A stretch of 64,000 bases of DNA from Sinohyriopsis cumingii (taxonomy: Eukaryota > Mollusca > Bivalvia > Unionida > Unionidae): contig JAPYKE020000546.1 in NCBI GenBank assembly GCA_028554795.2, positions 82,959 through 146,958 on the forward strand, in the 5' to 3' direction. Position 1 is the first letter of the stretch, and every line of letters begins with the position of its first letter. The notes under the pieces were generated by a model, which was not told the origin of the DNA, did not search any database, and saw only the letters and a list, made by a program, of their open reading frames with translations. A program made the position numbers and the translations under genes. Positions 42,147-53,645 of this stretch are shown piece after piece.

Positions 42147-42299
42147 CTGTATAATGGGATGGTTGCATTGAAAGGAGGAATGGAGGGTATTAAAGTAATG
42201 TCATAAGATAAATATTCTAGGAGAAACAATTTACTATAAAATGTTTTCAACATCGAATATTCTTTAGGAGAATATGTAATAGGCTGAGGGAATATTGAG

Positions 42300-43220
42300 C
42301 ATCCAAACTATACTCAAAGTAACCTACAATGTAAGAAAATTAGATTCCTACAGGAAGGTTGACCCACTCTGATAATTGTCAGCAGTACATGTACAACCAT
42401 GGTTATGTGGTTTATGTCTAAAAAGAAGACATGAGATCTTACCACAAAATTTCTCTGTGAATCCAGGGAAAGCTCTGCTGGGTGCTTGTCCAGAGGTTGT
42501 GCTAATTTCAGTTGGGTCTGGTAGTTGCTTGTGTGACTGACACTGGGCCTACCAGATCCAGAGTGTCGTTGTAAGGCCAAGTCTTGAAAATAAAAAATCA
42601 AGAAGGTTGACTGGGAAAGTCAGCCAACAGCCACTGCAATATATTTGATAGGGACATTATGGTCAAAGGCAAGGCTCACAGACATTGCTCTTATTTTGTG
42701 AGCAGAGATCTTCATTACACAACTCTTTTCTGGATATGTGTCAGAGAATTTCGTACATATTACCCACTTCAGACACGATGAGAGGGCTCGAGGAGATGTG
42801 TCCTGCTTCCCAGGTTTAACTGGAAAAGAGGCATCTTTGAGTTTCACAAATTGAATTGGTTAACTTCAAATAAAGTCTCTGAACACATACCAAGTCCACT
42901 TTGAAAGCTCTTGGGAAGTGTTAGTTCAGGAGGGAGAATGTATGATGACTTTGATTGCCTACTGATGGCATCCTGTTCTTGGCAATTAAACCATTTTGCT
43001 TCATAAGGACTGCCAAGCCATCTGATCAAAACTGAAGGTATGCTGGATCAACAGAGAGGGCATGTAATTCACTAATTCTGCAGTCCAAAGCTTATATCAG
43101 GAATCGGGTTTTGTGAGAATGGCTCAAACTTGTTTGAATTCAGTAAAGTCAGAACCCAAGAAAGATTCCAAGTAGGAAGCAAAGAGTGATTTAGGCCTAT
43201 GTAAGTCAGAGTTCGACAAC
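42300..43220 (-). mobile_element. Fossil of a DIRS-like tyrosine-recombinase retroelement
   Basis: Minus-strand conceptual translation shows tyrosine-recombinase landmarks of the DIRS type: a segment with ISELHAL, one resembling PVKPGKQDTSPRALSSCL, one with ISAHKIRAMSVSLAF, and one with FYFQDLALQ. Order and spacing fit the C-terminal half of such recombinases. The copy is broken, with several breaks, and no reverse transcriptase or terminal repeats were recognised nearby. It may extend into the CpG-rich stretch up to about 44,250. Crypton-type recombinases are the main alternative. Age looks moderate, since short motifs are still readable. Confidence 0.65.
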
Positions 43221-43229
43221 AAATCAGAG

Positions 43230-44290
43230 AGGTCGTTGTTATGACCTTTATCTTTGAATATTTTTCCCGCCTGATGACGTCGTCACTATTGATAGAATCT
43301 TTGACCCTGTATGTTGGTGTTGAATTAGGGGTGAAGGTTAATCTGATTTCGACAACACCGATAAATTTCTTCTATAGCCGCTTCAAACTTAAGTCATGCC
43401 TCTCCGTGGTGAGACCCGAGTATGAAGTGTCATCAGATGCGTGTCATCCTAGTCATGATCAAGATCTACAGCTGCATAATGCATGACCAGATGGATAGAC
43501 GAGGTGTCTCTGTTTTCTCCAAGGTTATCACAATATTGTTCCAGATAGTAATTCGTGACTAAATTGATGGCTGTACCCTTAGAATGTAGTTGTTAGATAA
43601 ATAATGCCGGTTTTCGGTTAGTACTGGAGTCGGTCGTACTGACGGTAGTGTAGACAGTAGCATTTATATGTGAACGGATTGATCTGTCAGTAAGATCCCT
43701 TTCAAAGCTAACATTCCACAACTCCACTTGACGAGGCATGGTATAGTGTACCACAGAAGTCATACGGTCACTATACAGTATGGATTGAGGGCCGGATAGA
43801 TGGACGTTATGATCTGTAGTCGTTTAGGCATTAAACTGCTGATAGACGGTACGACTGCTTCAGTTCTTTTATGAACCCCATGCACCCGGACTTAGAGGCC
43901 CTACAGCCACGTTCGGACATGCAGTGGAACTTCTGCCCTCCAGGCTGTCTAGAATTGGGTGGAAACACTCCCCCAGTGTTGAAATTCTCAGCTAAGACAA
44001 ACGAATACGCAAGGATGGGTAAACGTTGGAAAGAGCTAATCAACTTGCCTGCTGTACCAAACGAAGCGCTTGCAACTCCAAAGACAGTGTAGATGGGTTA
44101 GTCGCAGCTTCCTTCAATTCTCTAGACGTAACAGTAGCAGTAGGAAAAGTTAAGACATTTCTTCGTTGGGGCACTGGAGGGGGGCCAAATGACGTCTTCC
44201 ACCAGTCTGACTACAGACTTCGTGTTAGTGTGAATACTCATATCCATTAGTACTCTCAGTCTTTGATTTTCCGTGTAGCTTCCTCATGTT
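43230..44290. other. CpG-rich patch of unknown nature
   Basis: CG dinucleotides are clearly denser here than in the surrounding AT-rich DNA (about 28 between 43,380 and 44,250). Open frames on both strands (for example 73 codons at 43,871-44,092, +) match nothing I recognise. It may be part of the neighbouring DIRS-like fossil, a young insertion, or a promoter-like island. Confidence 0.45.
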
Positions 44291-44780
44291 ATAAGAGTCA
44301 TAACCATGATGGACACATGGATGAGGCCATGCTCTGTTGACCTTTTGACTCGCCAATCAGATTATGGCTTTAAAATTTTTGAAAGTGTAACAGGCATAAC
44401 AATATATCCTCATAGCACAAAATGCAATTTTTTATCTGATGGATTACAAAAATTGTAGACAGGTAATTCCCACTGTCATAAGAACAAGAACCACAGTTGG
44501 TTGGATTTTTTTATATAAATACATCATGATTTTAAGCAGATTTGCATAAGCTACCCCTTCATGACATCAATTGATGAAATCACATTTTCCAATTTGGGAA
44601 AGTCTTTGTAGTGTTACAAGAACAACTCACATTTTGACCAGACCATGGTAAAAACTCTTAGGAAAAATGCAACGAGTATGGCTGAAAAAGAGACAAGATA
44701 GCTTGTGATATACTTCTTGACTGAAAGAAGATCAGAGCAAAATGAGCTGAAAATCCTCAACCGCTGCAAATTGGACATCA
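44291..44780. other. Intergenic, nothing recognised
   Basis: No repeat or gene that I can name between the CpG-rich patch and the SINE. Confidence 0.45.
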
Positions 44781-44784
44781 CAAT

Positions 44785-45004
44785 AATAGCATAACGTACT
44801 TTGCATTTTTGATCATGTAGCATAATGTCCCACCCATTATCCGGACACCAGGCGGACCAGTCTAGTGCTAACCTCATAATGCTGAGCGCATAGCGAGGCA
44901 GCTCTTAGCACCATTTTTATAAGTTTTTGGCACAACTCAGCCGGGGTTTGAACCCGCAACCTCCAGGATTTGAAGCACTCTAACCACTAGGCCATCTGAG
45001 CCGT
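44785..45004 (-). mobile_element. tRNA-derived SINE, family B, copy 1
   Basis: Minus-strand head CTCAGATGGCCTAGTGGTTA (A box), then GCGGGTTCAAACCCC (B box). The body contains + strand words 'ccggacaccaggcggaccag' and 'ctcataatgctgagcgcata'. Two further copies are at 47,927 and 50,127. No target-site duplication was found, and the 3' border is approximate. Confidence 0.85.
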
Positions 45005-45785
45005 GCGAAGTAGTTTTGGAAAATGTCATTGTAATACATCAAGACTGATATTCAAGGATACTGATACATCAGCACATTCAGGCCCTGTAATTCGTTTGGA
45101 AAACTCTTATTTTGGACTTGCGATAAACGTCTAGTATTATTTTGGATTTAATTCATAATACTGTAAGTTCCTCTTAAATTTTCATTTTATAACTTGGGGG
45201 AATTAAATTATTTGTCAAGTTTTACAAAACGTTTTGGTTCTGCTTTTTAGTTTAAGACCACAGAACATCCCAATTAATTGGGTTCAGCCTCTTTTTCTAG
45301 GCAAGTCGGGTCAATGTGGGTGCATCTTTGCACAATAATGCATCATGCACTAAAACTGCTCTTTACAGAGTTAATTCGCATTGTCCATGTTGCAAAAGTT
45401 CAGGTATCTAGTGCATTTTTACTCTATAGGTTCATCTTATGTTGAATCACTTTGATTTAAGGTTGTTGCCAAGAGAAACATTGGTGATATGTAAAAGCTT
45501 TCCCTTTTCCTACATTTCCTAAACACACAAATGCAGACACACTGGTTCAATCAAGTTTAATTTTCTTACTATGCTCAACACTGCCTTGTAGTTCACCTAT
45601 GATACCCAAAACATGCAATTTTACGTCTAAATCAGCCATTTTTCTAGGTCTCTAAGACCAAATTAACCAACCAATCTTAAGAGTTTTCATACATTTTTTT
45701 CAATTGGGTGGCTGATTCACATGTTTGACTGAAGCTCTGAAATCTTCAATTAAAAGTAAAATATGTCTTAGGTGGTGTCATTATC
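45005..45785. other. Intergenic, nothing recognised
   Basis: No gene, repeat or RNA feature that I can support. Confidence 0.5.
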
Positions 45786-45864
45786 CCACATTCAAAGTCT
45801 GACACATCCCAGTCACTCTCTCGGTTCTAGCAGGATCACTGATTTACACAGCTATATTGAAGCC

Positions 45865-45986
45865 ATGGTCCACAAAATGATTGGCATAACAAGGTGTCAC
45901 GAGAGATAACAAAGATGGTGCAACCCCTGGGCCATCAAAAATACCCTCATGTGGCCCTTAGGATGGTTTGAGTTGAAACCCCCTGG
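45865..45986. mobile_element. hAT-like MITE, truncated copy
   Basis: Shares 'acaaaatgattggcataaca', 'aggtgtcacgagagataa' and 'tgtggcccttaggatggttt' with the intact copy at 46,190. Its right end lies before the same 'ttctagcaggattgcag' flank, so the element was probably duplicated along with the host repeat. The left terminus is missing. Confidence 0.75.
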
Positions 45987-46189
45987 TTCTAGCAGGATTG
46001 CAGAGTGCAGTCCATCCACTCACCAATATTGAGTTTGATATGCCCATTTCAAGTCGGACACATACCAGGCACACTCAATGTTCCTGCATGATCGCCGATT
46101 TACACAATGCAGTCCATCCACTCATTGATATTCAGTTTGATGTGCCCATTCAGGTCTGACACATCCCAGGCAGACTTGATGTTCTAGCA

Positions 46190-46346
46190 CAGGGGTCTCA
46201 CACATCACCCGCCAAGCCATATCCTGTGGCCAACAAAATGATTGGCGTCACCAGGTGTCATGAGAGATAATAAAGGTGTTGTGGCCCTTGGGTCATCGAA
46301 AATGCCATCATGCGGCCCTCAGGATGGTTTGAGTTTGAGACCCTTG
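46190..46346. mobile_element. 157-bp hAT-type MITE with 8-bp target-site duplication
   Basis: Ends CAGGGGTCTCA and, as reverse complement, CAAGGGTCTCA (10 of 11 matching). It is flanked on both sides by a perfect 8-bp repeat ttctagca (46,182-46,189 and 46,347-46,354). The 8-bp duplication and CAGGG-type ends are hallmarks of hAT transposons. It is too short to code a transposase, hence non-autonomous. Confidence 0.88.
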
Positions 46347-46420
46347 TTCTAGCAGGATTGCAGATTTACAGTGTCACCCATCCACTCAAACATATTCAGT
46401 TTGATGTGCCCACTGAAGTG

Positions 46421-47620
46421 AACATTTGCATTGAGGAGGAAAGCCCAAGCTCCAAACCTTCATCTGAGATTTGCAAGTCTGGACAGTGGACATCCTTTCA
46501 CTAATCTTCCCCAGATCATCTAATTCCCAGTGTCATTCAAAAGAGTGAAAACATTCAAGCTTACACTAATTCTGATACTCCCATCAAGTGGGCAAAATCC
46601 TGAATCTAACAGTAAAGATTCCAGGAAAAGCCTACAAACTCCATGTCTGCTGAAGTGATTTTACAAGCCAAGAATTCCATTCCATCCTGTAAATGATGAA
46701 CCTGCAAAGCTAGTTCATATGAAACAAGTCCTCATAAACATTTCTACGAAGTGGTGAACATTAACTGCTCGAGCAAGAAGGTCAATAACTTGGATAACTT
46801 GTACTGAGTTTCATCTCAGGGATTCAAAGCTAATAAACAATGCTTGTTTAAAGCCTTGGTACCACAAAGTCCCAGCTTCCCCTGGGTCTTCAAGCAAATG
46901 TAGTCAGCTCCAATCTCACTCAAGGGTTCCTGGAATGCAAGACTTACGCCAGATCTGAAAAGACCTCTCCTACCTTCAAGTAAATTTTGTTTTGTCTTAA
47001 GCACTTGGTCATTTGTCCAAATTTGATGCATTGTGTTTTGACATTGTCAAACAAGTCACCCTTCAAACCACTAATTCCCTTCTTACTCCTCCTAGTACAA
47101 GACTTGCATAATAGTCACCCTAACCTTTGCTTTTTAACAGGTGCACCATAATGGTTCGGTTTCTTTCATGAGTCTTGTTTCATTGCCAGAAACAGGCTCC
47201 CATTTAAAGACTTTATTACGGCCCCATCAGAACTTTGAATTTGTACCTGAAATGTGTGGAGCCACTCAGAAGAGAAGAAAGGATTTTTCTTACCAATTAC
47301 AACCAAGACTTTTTTCCACTCAGGCTTTTACATCCCAGATTCATTCGACTATCTGCTCAGCCAACACAGAATGAAGCCCAAGACAAAATATGAACTTCGA
47401 ATGCAGTCAGCTCGAGGTAAGAGCAGTTGCAACAAGCCTAGCATTCAAGTATAAAAAAATTCCTCCCCAGACTGACGTTATCCAAACTGTGTAATGGCGG
47501 TCTGAGAAAACATTCTAATCATCTGTCTGAGAAATGTTTCACCTCAAACGTTCCATTTGATCTACTGGGGTGCAGGCTTCAAGGTTCCTCAGAGACTTTG
47601 TAAGAACACACATTGCTCAA
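46421..47620. other. Intergenic, nothing recognised
   Basis: Open frames here are short (up to 77 codons) and lack family likeness. No array or element was seen. Confidence 0.5.
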
Positions 47621-47628
47621 CATCTGCT

Positions 47629-47864
47629 GGTGGCCCCAGATGGCCATGTGGTCCATGCACTCGCTTTTACAGATCCACGTCTCACCTGGGTATGGCCGGA
47701 GTCTCAGGCTCAGCCAGCATGAGCATGTGAAACAACTTGCCAGAAGCCTCAGTGGTCCCAGTATTTTTTCCCCTTTCTCTCCCCCCACCCCCCGATATAC
47801 TAGCCACCATGTACAACCTATAACGTGCTGAAAAATGGCATTAAACCCAGAACAACTACTACTT
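47629..47864 (+). mobile_element. tRNA-derived SINE, family A, copy 4 (old)
   Basis: A diverged copy: 'tggccccagatggccatgtg' head, degraded B box, body 'ctagccaccatgtacaacct', end 'gctgaaaaatggcattaaac', and an acaactactac tail. More diverged than copies 2 and 3. No clear target-site duplication. Confidence 0.8.
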
Positions 47865-47920
47865 CTCCTGGATTTACAAAGTGAACCTGTTTCCCCCTAA
47901 AAGCTACATTTCTTCAACAA

Positions 47921-47926
<6 letters not shown>

Positions 47927-47959
<33 letters not shown>

Positions 47960-48269
47960 TTATGATTTTTAATGTAGCTTTAACAATTTTTCAGTCATAT
48001 CGGTACGATGTCTGCAGTGTGGCAGTTTATAGTGACGTCTTGCACTTGGGCATAATGCCGCAGACACGTAGCATGATGTACCACCCAGTCACATTATCCT
48101 GACACCAGGCCAACCAGTCCTAACACTAATCTCTTAATGCTGAGCACCTAGCGAGGCAACTGTTAGTACCATTTTTGTAATTCTTTGGTATGACTTAACC
48201 GGGGTTCAAACCCACGACCTCCTGCTTCCAAGGCAGACGCTCTAATCACTAGGCCACCGGAGCGGTCCC
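47927..48269 (-). mobile_element. tRNA-derived SINE, family B, copy 2, full length with (CA)n tail
   Basis: Minus-strand head CTCCGGTGGCCTAGTGATTA and B-box region GTGGGTTTGAACCCC, about 340 bp in all. The 3' tail is a (CA)n run, seen as (TG)n at 47,927-47,958. A perfect 11-bp target-site duplication, aacaatctgtg, lies at 47,916-47,926 and 48,270-48,280. This copy defines the family's length and tail. Confidence 0.92.
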
Positions 48270-48280
48270 AACAATCTGTG

Positions 48281-49430
48281 CTGCCTAAAGTCCATATCTC
48301 ACAAATGACTTGCAGCTGCATTCAATATATTGGGAAACCTGGGCCAACTCCAAAAATAAGGAGATGCAACTCCGTCTACATATTTCATAACACATGGTGA
48401 CTGGGTCATGTATTTCAAGAAAAAGAAAACAAAATTGATTCATGATATGGATTCTTATGGAATGTACCATAAAAACTATAAACGGGTTTTTTTGGACAAT
48501 AATTAACCAATCATAACATGGGCATTACCTCCCAGCTGTTACATCCCTGAAAGCACCTGTATTTTCCAAGCCATAAGTAACACAAATTATGGATCTGGGT
48601 GCCAAGCCCTCTCTGTCTGTAATTACATCCCTGAATGACCATGTACATCCACTGTAACTGACAAATATGGGTTATTACACATCTGGAAGAGCATATACTT
48701 TTACTCCAACATTAACTGACAAATTATGGGTTTTGGTACCAATCCCTATATCAAGGGAGACCACTCTCAAAATGTTAATTCCTTTAGGCAAACATTTTAG
48801 CACCTTTATTCCATAAATAAGCCAGAGAAACATGGTTCTTTCTTTTTTTTTTTTTTTGCTTTCTTCATTTTCTCAAATCAATGGAAAGACTCCCATCATA
48901 TTATAATCAGGCAGTGTATTGGAAGAACATACAAAAGCAGATTATAAATGCAAGGTGAATGAAAATGTTGAAAGGCTTATAAAAAAAACTTTTTGCACTA
49001 AGCTATAGATTTCAAGTACAATGATATACTTTATAAATTCAATGGAACAAATGATAGACAAAATTATAGTTTAGATTCTTTTATTAATTTCAATGTCAGA
49101 ATCAATGATTATAGCAACAACTATCTGGTATTAAAAGACACATGGAGTAACAGTTTATAGTACATCACATAGATTACTAAATGTATTTCTTGAACACTAT
49201 GATTTAAAACCTTCATCATGTCCCAGTTCTGTACTTACTACTTAATTGCACAACAAAATGCAGTCCTGAACTCATCACCCCACCCAAAACAATTAAGCAC
49301 TTTTAGACTTTGTATGACTAAGTAGACAACAGAAAATATTTTTTAAAATTGTTTGCAAAAAACATACACATACCTCCCCAATGTTTACATTTTGATATGC
49401 AAACAAAAATGTCAAAGCAATGTTAAACCA
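48281..49430. other. Intergenic, weak repeats only
   Basis: Around 48,490-48,780 words such as 'aactgacaaatatgggtt' and 'aactgacaaattatgggttt' suggest an old repeat. Nothing gene-like was seen. Confidence 0.45.
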
Positions 49431-49431
49431 G

Positions 49432-50117
49432 TGTACTATGAATGGTACATTATGCACTCCATCTTAAACCAAAAACCCATGAAGGACACAAAATACATCT
49501 ACTCCATATTAAACCAGAGTACCATGAAGGACACAAAATACATCCACTCCATGTTAAACCAGAGTGCCATGAAGGACACAAAATACATCCACTCTATGTT
49601 TAACCAGAGTACCATGAAGGACACAAAATACATACACTCCATGTTTAACCAGAGTACCATGAAGGACACAAAATACATACACTCCATGTTAAACCAGAGT
49701 GCCATGAAGGACACAAAATACATCCACTCCATGTTTAACCAGAGTACCATGAAGGACACAAAATACATACACTCCATGTTTAACCAGAGTACCATGAAGG
49801 ACACAAAATACATCTACTCCATATTAAACCAGAGTACCATGAAGGACACAAAATACATCCACTCCATGTTAAACCAGAGTGCCATGAAGGACACAAAATA
49901 CATACACTCCATGTTTAACCAGAGTACCATGAAGGACACAAAATACATCCACTCCATGTTTAACCAGAGTACCACGAAAGGCACATTATACACACAATCC
50001 ATTTTGAACCAGAATACCATGAATGACACATTATACACCCACTCCATGTTAAACCAGAATAACATGAATAATATATTAGAGATTCACTCTATGTATAGTA
50101 CATTACCAGCACACATG
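49432..50117. repeat. 45-bp minisatellite, left block, about 15 units
   Basis: Units contain ACCATGAAGGACACAAAATA followed by catccactccatgttaaacc and agagt. At 45 bp (15 codons) the + strand reads a 15-residue repeat for 270 codons and the - strand is open too. Without splice context or family likeness I treat these frames as arithmetic. The block is separated from the right block by a SINE. Confidence 0.95.
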
Positions 50118-50126
50118 CACTCCATG

Positions 50127-50432
50127 TGTGTGTCTGTGAGATTTGCCTTTTTAAGGTGGCTTTAAAAAAATTGTGATATGGCTACGACGTCTGCAGTGTG
50201 GCAGTTTATAATGATGTCTAACACTGGGACATCATGCCAGAGACATGCAGCATTTTGTCCCACCCAGTCACATTATCCTGACACCTGGAGGACCAGTACT
50301 AACACTAACCTCTTAATGCTGAGTGCCTAAAGGCAGCTGTTAATACCATTTTATAAAATTTTTGGTATGACTCAGCTGGGGTACGAACCAACCTTCCACA
50401 TCCAAGACAGATGCTCTAACCACTAGTTGTCT
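50127..50432 (-). mobile_element. tRNA-derived SINE, family B, copy 3, inside a minisatellite
   Basis: The same body words as copy 2 ('gtctgcagtgtggcagttta', 'ttaatgctgagtgcctaaa') and a TG-rich end on the left, with a degraded tRNA-like head on the right. Flanked by cactccatg at 50,118-50,126 and 50,433-50,441, which is also part of the minisatellite unit. It therefore inserted into the array. Confidence 0.9.
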
Positions 50433-51245
50433 CACTCCATGTTAAACCACAAGTACCACAAATAGAACATTATATACCCACTCCATGTTCAACCAAAATA
50501 CCATGAATGACACACATTATACATTCACTCCATGTTAAACCAAAATACCACGAATGACACATTATACACCTACTCTATGTTAAACCAGAGTACCATGAAT
50601 GATACATTATATACCTACTCTATGTTAAACCAGAGTACTATGAATGACACGTACACCAACTCTACCACAAATAGAACATTATATACCCACTCCATGTTCA
50701 ATCAAAATACCACGAATGACATTATACACCTGCTCTATGTTAAACCAGAGTACCATGAATGATACATTATACACCTACTCTATGTTAAACCAGAGTACCA
50801 TGAATGATACATTATATACCTACTCTATGTTAAACCAGAGTACCATGAATGATACATTATATACCTACTCTATGTTAAACCAGAGTACTATGAATGACAC
50901 ATACCCCAACTCTACCACAAATAGAACATTATATACCCACTCCATGTTCAATCAAAATACCACGAATGACACATTATACACCTGCTCCATGTTAAACCAG
51001 AGTACCATGAAGGACACATTATACATCCACTCTTATGTTAAACCAGAGTACTATAAATGACACATTATACACCCACTCTGTTAAACCAGAGTACCATGAA
51101 GGACACATTATACACCAACTCTATGTTAAACCAAAGTACCATAAATGACACATTATACACCCACTCCATGTTAAACCAGAGTACCATAAATGAGACATTA
51201 TACACCCCTCCACGAGTATCATTTTACATCTACTGCATGTTTAAG
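50433..51245. repeat. 45-bp minisatellite, right block, about 17 units
   Basis: Same unit as the left block in more diverged forms ('accatgaatgatacattata', 'cacctactctatgttaaacc', 'accacaaatagaacattata'). Larger blocks repeat: the 'acaccaactctaccacaaat' pattern near 50,651 recurs near 50,903. Confidence 0.95.
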
Positions 51246-52700
51246 TCTTCCATGGATATATCTGAAACCAGTTTCCTAATTTTAGTCTGAGTGAACTTAA
51301 CCTTTAATATGCTGCTTTCTTATCCCAAGTGTAATCCATCCACTGTATCTGAGACAAGTGTGGCATAAAACCAATGTTATTGAGCAGAAACTATATTTCT
51401 TGTCCCAATGAGTGACCCTGACCTATGTACCTTATCATTTATAGGCTCTACCTTACCACAAGTATAATCTATGCACAAAGTGTGGAAACCATATATGGTG
51501 TGTAGACAACTGTTTTTGTCAACCATTTTCCTTCTTTTAGTCCTAGTGACTGTGACCTGTGAGCTTTTGAGCCCAAGAATGATAGGAGTCTTCCTTACCC
51601 CCCCTCCCATCCAAAATGTTTGGTAACTGCATACGTTGGACATGTAAATTACTGTGCAGAATCCAAACGTGTTTGATATGGATATCATGACATGACATTT
51701 TCTGCTTTATGGTAGGCATCAAATAAATGCATACATAATTGACAAATTGCTCGAATGGTCTTAAAATATAATTAGGTCATCGACATCTGCAAACAAATAT
51801 GCAATCCAAATTTCATTTCCTTATATTGAGTGGCTTTTGTGCCATCTTATAAGTTTCTCAGGGCAAATGAATACAACCAAATTGGATTGGGTGAGGGGGA
51901 AGTACATTATCTTCACAAGAGGGTAAGGGCAAGTTTATGACTGAAGCATTGCTAAAGAGGGGGTGGGCCAAATATGAATCAGCTTCCAAATTATTCATTA
52001 GTCATGGTGTATAGGGAATTTTTTTTCAAAGTATCAACATTTATCCAAGTGCTTAAAAATTATCTTTTCATCCTTTCTGGGCTGTAGCTCCTTAATTTTA
52101 AAACACTGAAATTTAAAATAACTTGCATTATGTGTATATCTTGGGATAAACATATGTTGCATGCATATTGGTTCACTGTTAACAACTGCTTAAAAAGTGC
52201 ACATCCATGCAATAAGGTGATCACCTATTTCAACCAAACGTATATTGATAGTACAACTCTGGATGGACACGTTTCAAACAAAAACTGGGTCACTGTAATC
52301 TTCTTTTCTACCCTTTTTTTCTCATAAAATTGCAACAAAAGAATTGGGTCCATCCTTAGTGTCTGTGGTGCATTTTTTAAACCATTACGTCCATCAACAT
52401 TTACACTTTTTGTGTATCTTGGGATGAGCATTTGATGCACATGAAAGCTGGCTCACGGTGTCCTACTTAATAATACTTAATAAAAAGTGGAGACAACTAT
52501 TACTTGTCTCCAATTCCCACATATTGTAACTATTTCTATAAAATTATGCTGTGATGGGTTCTTTTTAGGCATTAACAGGTGGGTAAAAAAATGCATGCTG
52601 CTATTTGTATGTATATGTGTACACCTGTAGGTTTGTAAATAAATTTGCTCTTTTGTGCAAGGGCCTCCACATAGATTACTTATTATTATTATTACAATTT
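51246..52700. other. Intergenic, R2 relatives and weak duplications
   Basis: 51,370-51,580 holds inverted R2 words ('agtgaccctgacctatg', 'gtcctagtgactgtgacctg'). 52,130-52,160 and 52,410-52,440 share 'tatcttgggata' words. No gene is supported. Confidence 0.45.
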
Positions 52701-52705
52701 TTATG

Positions 52706-52939
52706 GGAGCCCCGAGTGGTCAAGTGGTCTAAACAGATCTCCATTACGGATTACTACCATCTCTCCTCTGTCTGCGTAGATTCGAGTCTTGGATTCGGCC
52801 AATGTGGGTATGTCAGAAAGCTTGCCAGTAACTTCTCGAGGGTCGGTGGTTCTTTCCGGGTTTTTTCTCCACCATTAATACCGGCCGCCATGTACAGCAT
52901 ATTGTGTGCTGAAAAATGACGCTAAACCCAACAACAACT
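52706..52939 (+). mobile_element. tRNA-derived SINE, family A, copy 5
   Basis: Head 'ccccgagtggtcaagtggtc', B-box region 'agattcgagtc', body 'ataccggccgccatgtacag', end 'gctgaaaaatgacgctaaac', tail 'ccaacaacaact'. A 9-bp target-site duplication, atttttatg, lies at 52,697-52,705 and 52,940-52,948. It still holds CpGs lost in other copies, suggesting one of the younger copies. Confidence 0.92.
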
Positions 52940-53019
52940 ATTTTTATGAAGAACCAACCTGAAACCATATGAAGTCTTTTGATGAATATCACATGTGAAA
53001 ATGACCGTTCTTTCCAGAG

Positions 53020-53645
53020 GAGAAACAATAACTAGATTATCAACATGGCAAATTTTGCAGTTATACCGGATGTAACATTGACACAATTTTACATTAGGAC
53101 CAATCAGATATCATAAAAGGTCTTTTGGCAAAAACTCCATGCCAATATGACAATCCATACAGAAGGAGTATCAATATGAATTTTAACATGACCACTCTGG
53201 CAACCATACTGGATGTCACTTTTGCAACATTTCTTTTAGGAGCAACTCGGAAAGTCTTCTTGTGAAAACCCCTTATCAATCTTACTTGCTTTATTTAGAG
53301 AGAAGCAATAACATAGTTTTCAAGATGACTTCCATCTTCGATGACTATCCATAAGTAGGGCTTTCGATATTATTTTAAAGACAGCTATCATGGTAGCCAC
53401 ACTGGAGGTATGATCAGCATCACTTTGAATTAGGACTAATAAGACTTAAAAATAAATTCTGGCTAAACCCTATGTTGATACGACTTCTTCCATTTAAGAA
53501 GAGCAGTAATAACAAGGTTACTGCTGTGTTAGAAATAACCAGCACCATTTTCATTTACATCACAAGTCACTGGTGAAAATGTGTGACCATCCATTAAGAA
53601 AAACAAATAACAAAACTGTCAAGCTGACCACTGTGAGCCATGCCC
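53020..53645. repeat. R1 family array, inverted relative to 1-765
   Basis: Four to five diverged units with 'gagaaacaataac', 'tttcaagatgacttcc', 'ggtagccacactggaggt' and 'aggaccaatcagat' words. Confidence 0.7.

Larger units (their letters stand above)
45790..46420. repeat. Tandem repeat of about 120 bp containing MITE copies
   Basis: Diverged units with 'gcagtccatccactca', 'atattcagtttgatgtgccc' and 'tctgacacatcccaggcag', ending 'tgttctagcaggattgcag'. Two units carry the hAT-like MITE at the same place in the unit. Confidence 0.8.

Noticed and set aside
43871-44092. 73-codon frame in the CpG-rich patch as a host exon
   Set aside because: No convincing splice sites or known motif. The neighbouring DIRS-like fossil makes element origin equally likely, so it was left as an unexplained patch.
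49353-50165. 270-codon + strand frame with a 15-residue repeat
   Set aside because: The 45-bp unit explains the frame and the antisense strand is equally open. The array continues out of frame and is broken by a SINE.
34540-52939. tRNA-like sequences as functional tRNA genes
   Set aside because: Heads have A and B boxes but poor stems and are followed by shared SINE bodies, tails and target-site duplications.
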